A stretch of DNA of 7,193 nucleotides from Microcoleaceae cyanobacterium UBA11344. Its GTDB lineage: Bacteria > Cyanobacteriota > Cyanobacteriia > Cyanobacteriales > Microcoleaceae. The position numbers and the translations under genes were made by a program. The stretch spans positions 2,171 through 9,363 of the forward strand of contig DMYK01000111.1 of NCBI GenBank assembly GCA_003483675.1, written 5' to 3'. The stretch's first letter is position 1, and the number at the start of each line of letters is the position of its first letter. Under the pieces are notes generated by a model. The model saw only the letters and a list, made by a program, of their open reading frames with translations. It was not told the origin of the DNA and made no database searches. Below, piece by piece: positions 6,541 to 7,193 of the stretch.

Positions 6541-6670
6541 TGGTTCAACACGTAGTTGATACACTTGTTCGGCATAATTCAAGTTTAACACAGAATACTG
6601 GCAGCTATCAGGCTGCAACTGCGTTTCATACCCTGCGGGAAAGACCGGGGTGATCGCGCGACGCGCTATA

Positions 6671-6687
6671 GCCGAAGGAAGTTCGGC
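6671..6687. repeat. Small perfect hairpin
   Basis: GCCGAA (6671-6676) and TTCGGC (6682-6687) pair perfectly around a five-base loop. Just upstream, GCGCG-A-CGCGC (6656-6666) is also palindromic. Together they may be part of a dispersed cyanobacterial palindrome; no function is evident. Confidence 0.4.
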
Positions 6688-6697
6688 AACGGATTTT

Positions 6698-6716
6698 GTA
6701 ACGGATGTAACGGATG
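6698..6716. repeat. Two tandem copies of GTAACGGAT
   Basis: GTAACGGAT occurs at 6698-6706 and again at 6707-6715, with G following. A partial copy (CAACGGAT) lies 10-12 bases earlier. It is too short to assign a role and is probably replication slippage. Confidence 0.6.
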
Positions 6717-6751
6717 TCAGGAAGACCGAAGTTGGAAAATGCAATTTAGCT

Positions 6752-6864
6752 GGTTCCTAGGAAGAGCCTGGGAACCTATATCCAGAGGCTCTGCCTCGTC
6801 GATTGGGGAGACAAACAGGAGGCTCTGCCTCCGGTAATGCGTCCCCTGGTAGAGCTTGGGGACG
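6752..6864. repeat. Cluster of four related hairpins
   Basis: Four palindromes follow one another: 6752-6776 (arms GGTTCCTAGG and CCTGGGAACC), 6785-6797 (GAGGC/GCCTC), 6818-6832 (GGAGGC/GCCTCC) and 6840-6864 (CGTCCCC/GGGGACG). The first and last are both 25 bases long, identical at 17 positions, and several differences are paired so that the stem is kept. All four share an AGAGC-type core near the loop; the middle two carry it on the opposite strand. Similar palindromes are, from memory, common between genes in filamentous cyanobacteria. The cluster begins 8 bases beyond the stop codon of the small - strand gene and could protect or end its transcript, although no T run follows. Confidence 0.65.
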
Positions 6865-6871
6865 AGCACTT

Positions 6872-7192
6872 TTAAGGTGGGGGAGTTTCCGTAGTCGGCG
6901 ATGGCGACGACTTTGGACTTTCGGCTGTGGGCGATGGGCTCTGCTGTGGATTTGGGGCGGGACTTTCAGGCGGTGGCGGAAGTTGCTCCGGTACTGGCTC
7001 TGGGGTTGGGCGGTTGCGTACCCACAAACCTAAAGCAAGGCCGGCTAACATCAGCCCCAACAGCCCTAACACCGATAGTAAAAGCTTTAACCGCTGCTGT
7101 TTTTGAGCTGGTTGCTGGGGAGTGTTGGTTTCCGGGTAGAGCAACTGTTTGGAAGATTCTGACAGTTGAGACTCTGGAATGCTGGCTGACAT
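6872..7192 (-). CDS. Single-pass membrane protein with proline-rich tail
   Basis: I do not recognise a family. The 106-residue product has a polar N-terminus (1-34, Gln/Ser-rich, ending KQQRLK), one strongly hydrophobic segment (about 35-57, leucine- and glycine-rich), then a low-complexity tail (61-106) with 19 prolines in 46 residues mixed with Ser, Thr and Glu. The basic residues before the span suggest a cytoplasmic N-terminus, with the tail outside the cytoplasm, where it could cross the periplasm or contact the cell wall. The stop is TAA at 6874-6872. The start is the ATG at 7192, one base from the window edge, so the ribosome site cannot be seen and a longer N-terminus is possible. It converges on potA across a repeat-filled gap and shows no functional link with the transporter. 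Confidence 0.6.
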   Translation of the reverse strand: MSASIPESQLSESSKQLLYPETNTPQQPAQKQQRLKLLLSVLGLLGLMLAGLALGLWVRNRPTPEPVPEQLPPPPESPAPNPQQSPSPTAESPKSSPSPTTETPPP

Positions 7193-7193
7193 G

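Larger units (their letters stand above)
6273..6871. other. 599-bp intergenic region without a convincing gene
   Basis: No reading frame here has a recognisable domain. A 72-codon frame on the - strand (6744-6526) and short frames elsewhere show no family resemblance that I can identify. What the region holds, in order: the probable IS200/IS605-type right end and structured sequence (to about 6540), a small hairpin at 6601-6616 (GCAGC/GCTGC), a hairpin at 6671-6687 (GCCGAA/TTCGGC), a 9-base tandem repeat (6698-6716), and a cluster of four hairpins (6752-6864). It reads as an accumulation of dispersed repeats between the ends of two convergent genes. Confidence 0.6.

Noticed and set aside
6526..6744. 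72-codon - strand frame in the repeat-rich region
   Set aside because: It spans the tandem repeat and small hairpins, shows no recognisable domain, and lacks a clear ribosome site. A resemblance to a TnpB N-terminus was considered but could not be supported.
6752..6864. CRISPR array
   Set aside because: The repeats differ in length, alternate in orientation and have no regular unique spacers; they are palindromes, not CRISPR repeats.
6803..7033. 76-codon + strand frame rich in Arg, Trp and Gly
   Set aside because: It is the mirror of the proline-rich tail on the other strand and begins within the hairpin cluster; it has no family resemblance.

Overview
The window looks like chromosomal DNA from a cyanobacterium, probably a filamentous one (inference). 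The evidence is four copies of the octamer GCGATCGC (the HIP1 palindrome) in 7.2 kb, where chance predicts about 0.1. Heptanucleotide tandem repeats, dispersed palindromes of cyanobacterial type and a bacterial dynamin-like protein close in size and layout to the Nostoc BDLP also fit. I cannot name the species.

Layout. A complete polyamine-type ABC importer occupies most of the + strand: potB permease (9-857), potC permease (3056-3928), potD substrate-binding lipoprotein (about 4008-5069) and potA ATPase (5184-6272). The set is split. A 686-residue dynamin-like membrane GTPase gene lies on the - strand (2953-893) between potB and potC. A perfect 9-bp hairpin separates the convergent ends of potB and the GTPase gene. 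The divergent gap between the GTPase gene and potC (102 bp) holds a candidate promoter and a five-unit heptamer array whose last unit contains the potC start codon. potD and potA are separated by a palindromic repeat with 12-bp perfect arms.

Downstream of potA, 599 bp (6273-6871) contain no convincing gene but much structure. A sequence resembling the right end of an IS200/IS605-type element (- strand orientation) abuts potA and appears to supply its stop codon. It is followed by structured, possibly non-coding RNA-like sequence, a short tandem repeat, and a cluster of four hairpins sharing an AGAGC core. The last 320 bp carry, on the - strand, a small protein with one membrane span and a proline-rich tail; its start lies at the window edge.

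How the genes work together. PotD, lipid-anchored outside the inner membrane, would deliver ligand to the PotB-PotC channel, which is powered by a PotA dimer. Several PotD pocket residues differ from E. coli PotD, so the ligand may not be spermidine. The dynamin-like protein is expected to act on membranes on its own; a link to the transporter is suggested only by position. Because the GTPase gene and the hairpin interrupt the set, potB must be transcribed separately from potC-potD-potA, which would need their own promoter.
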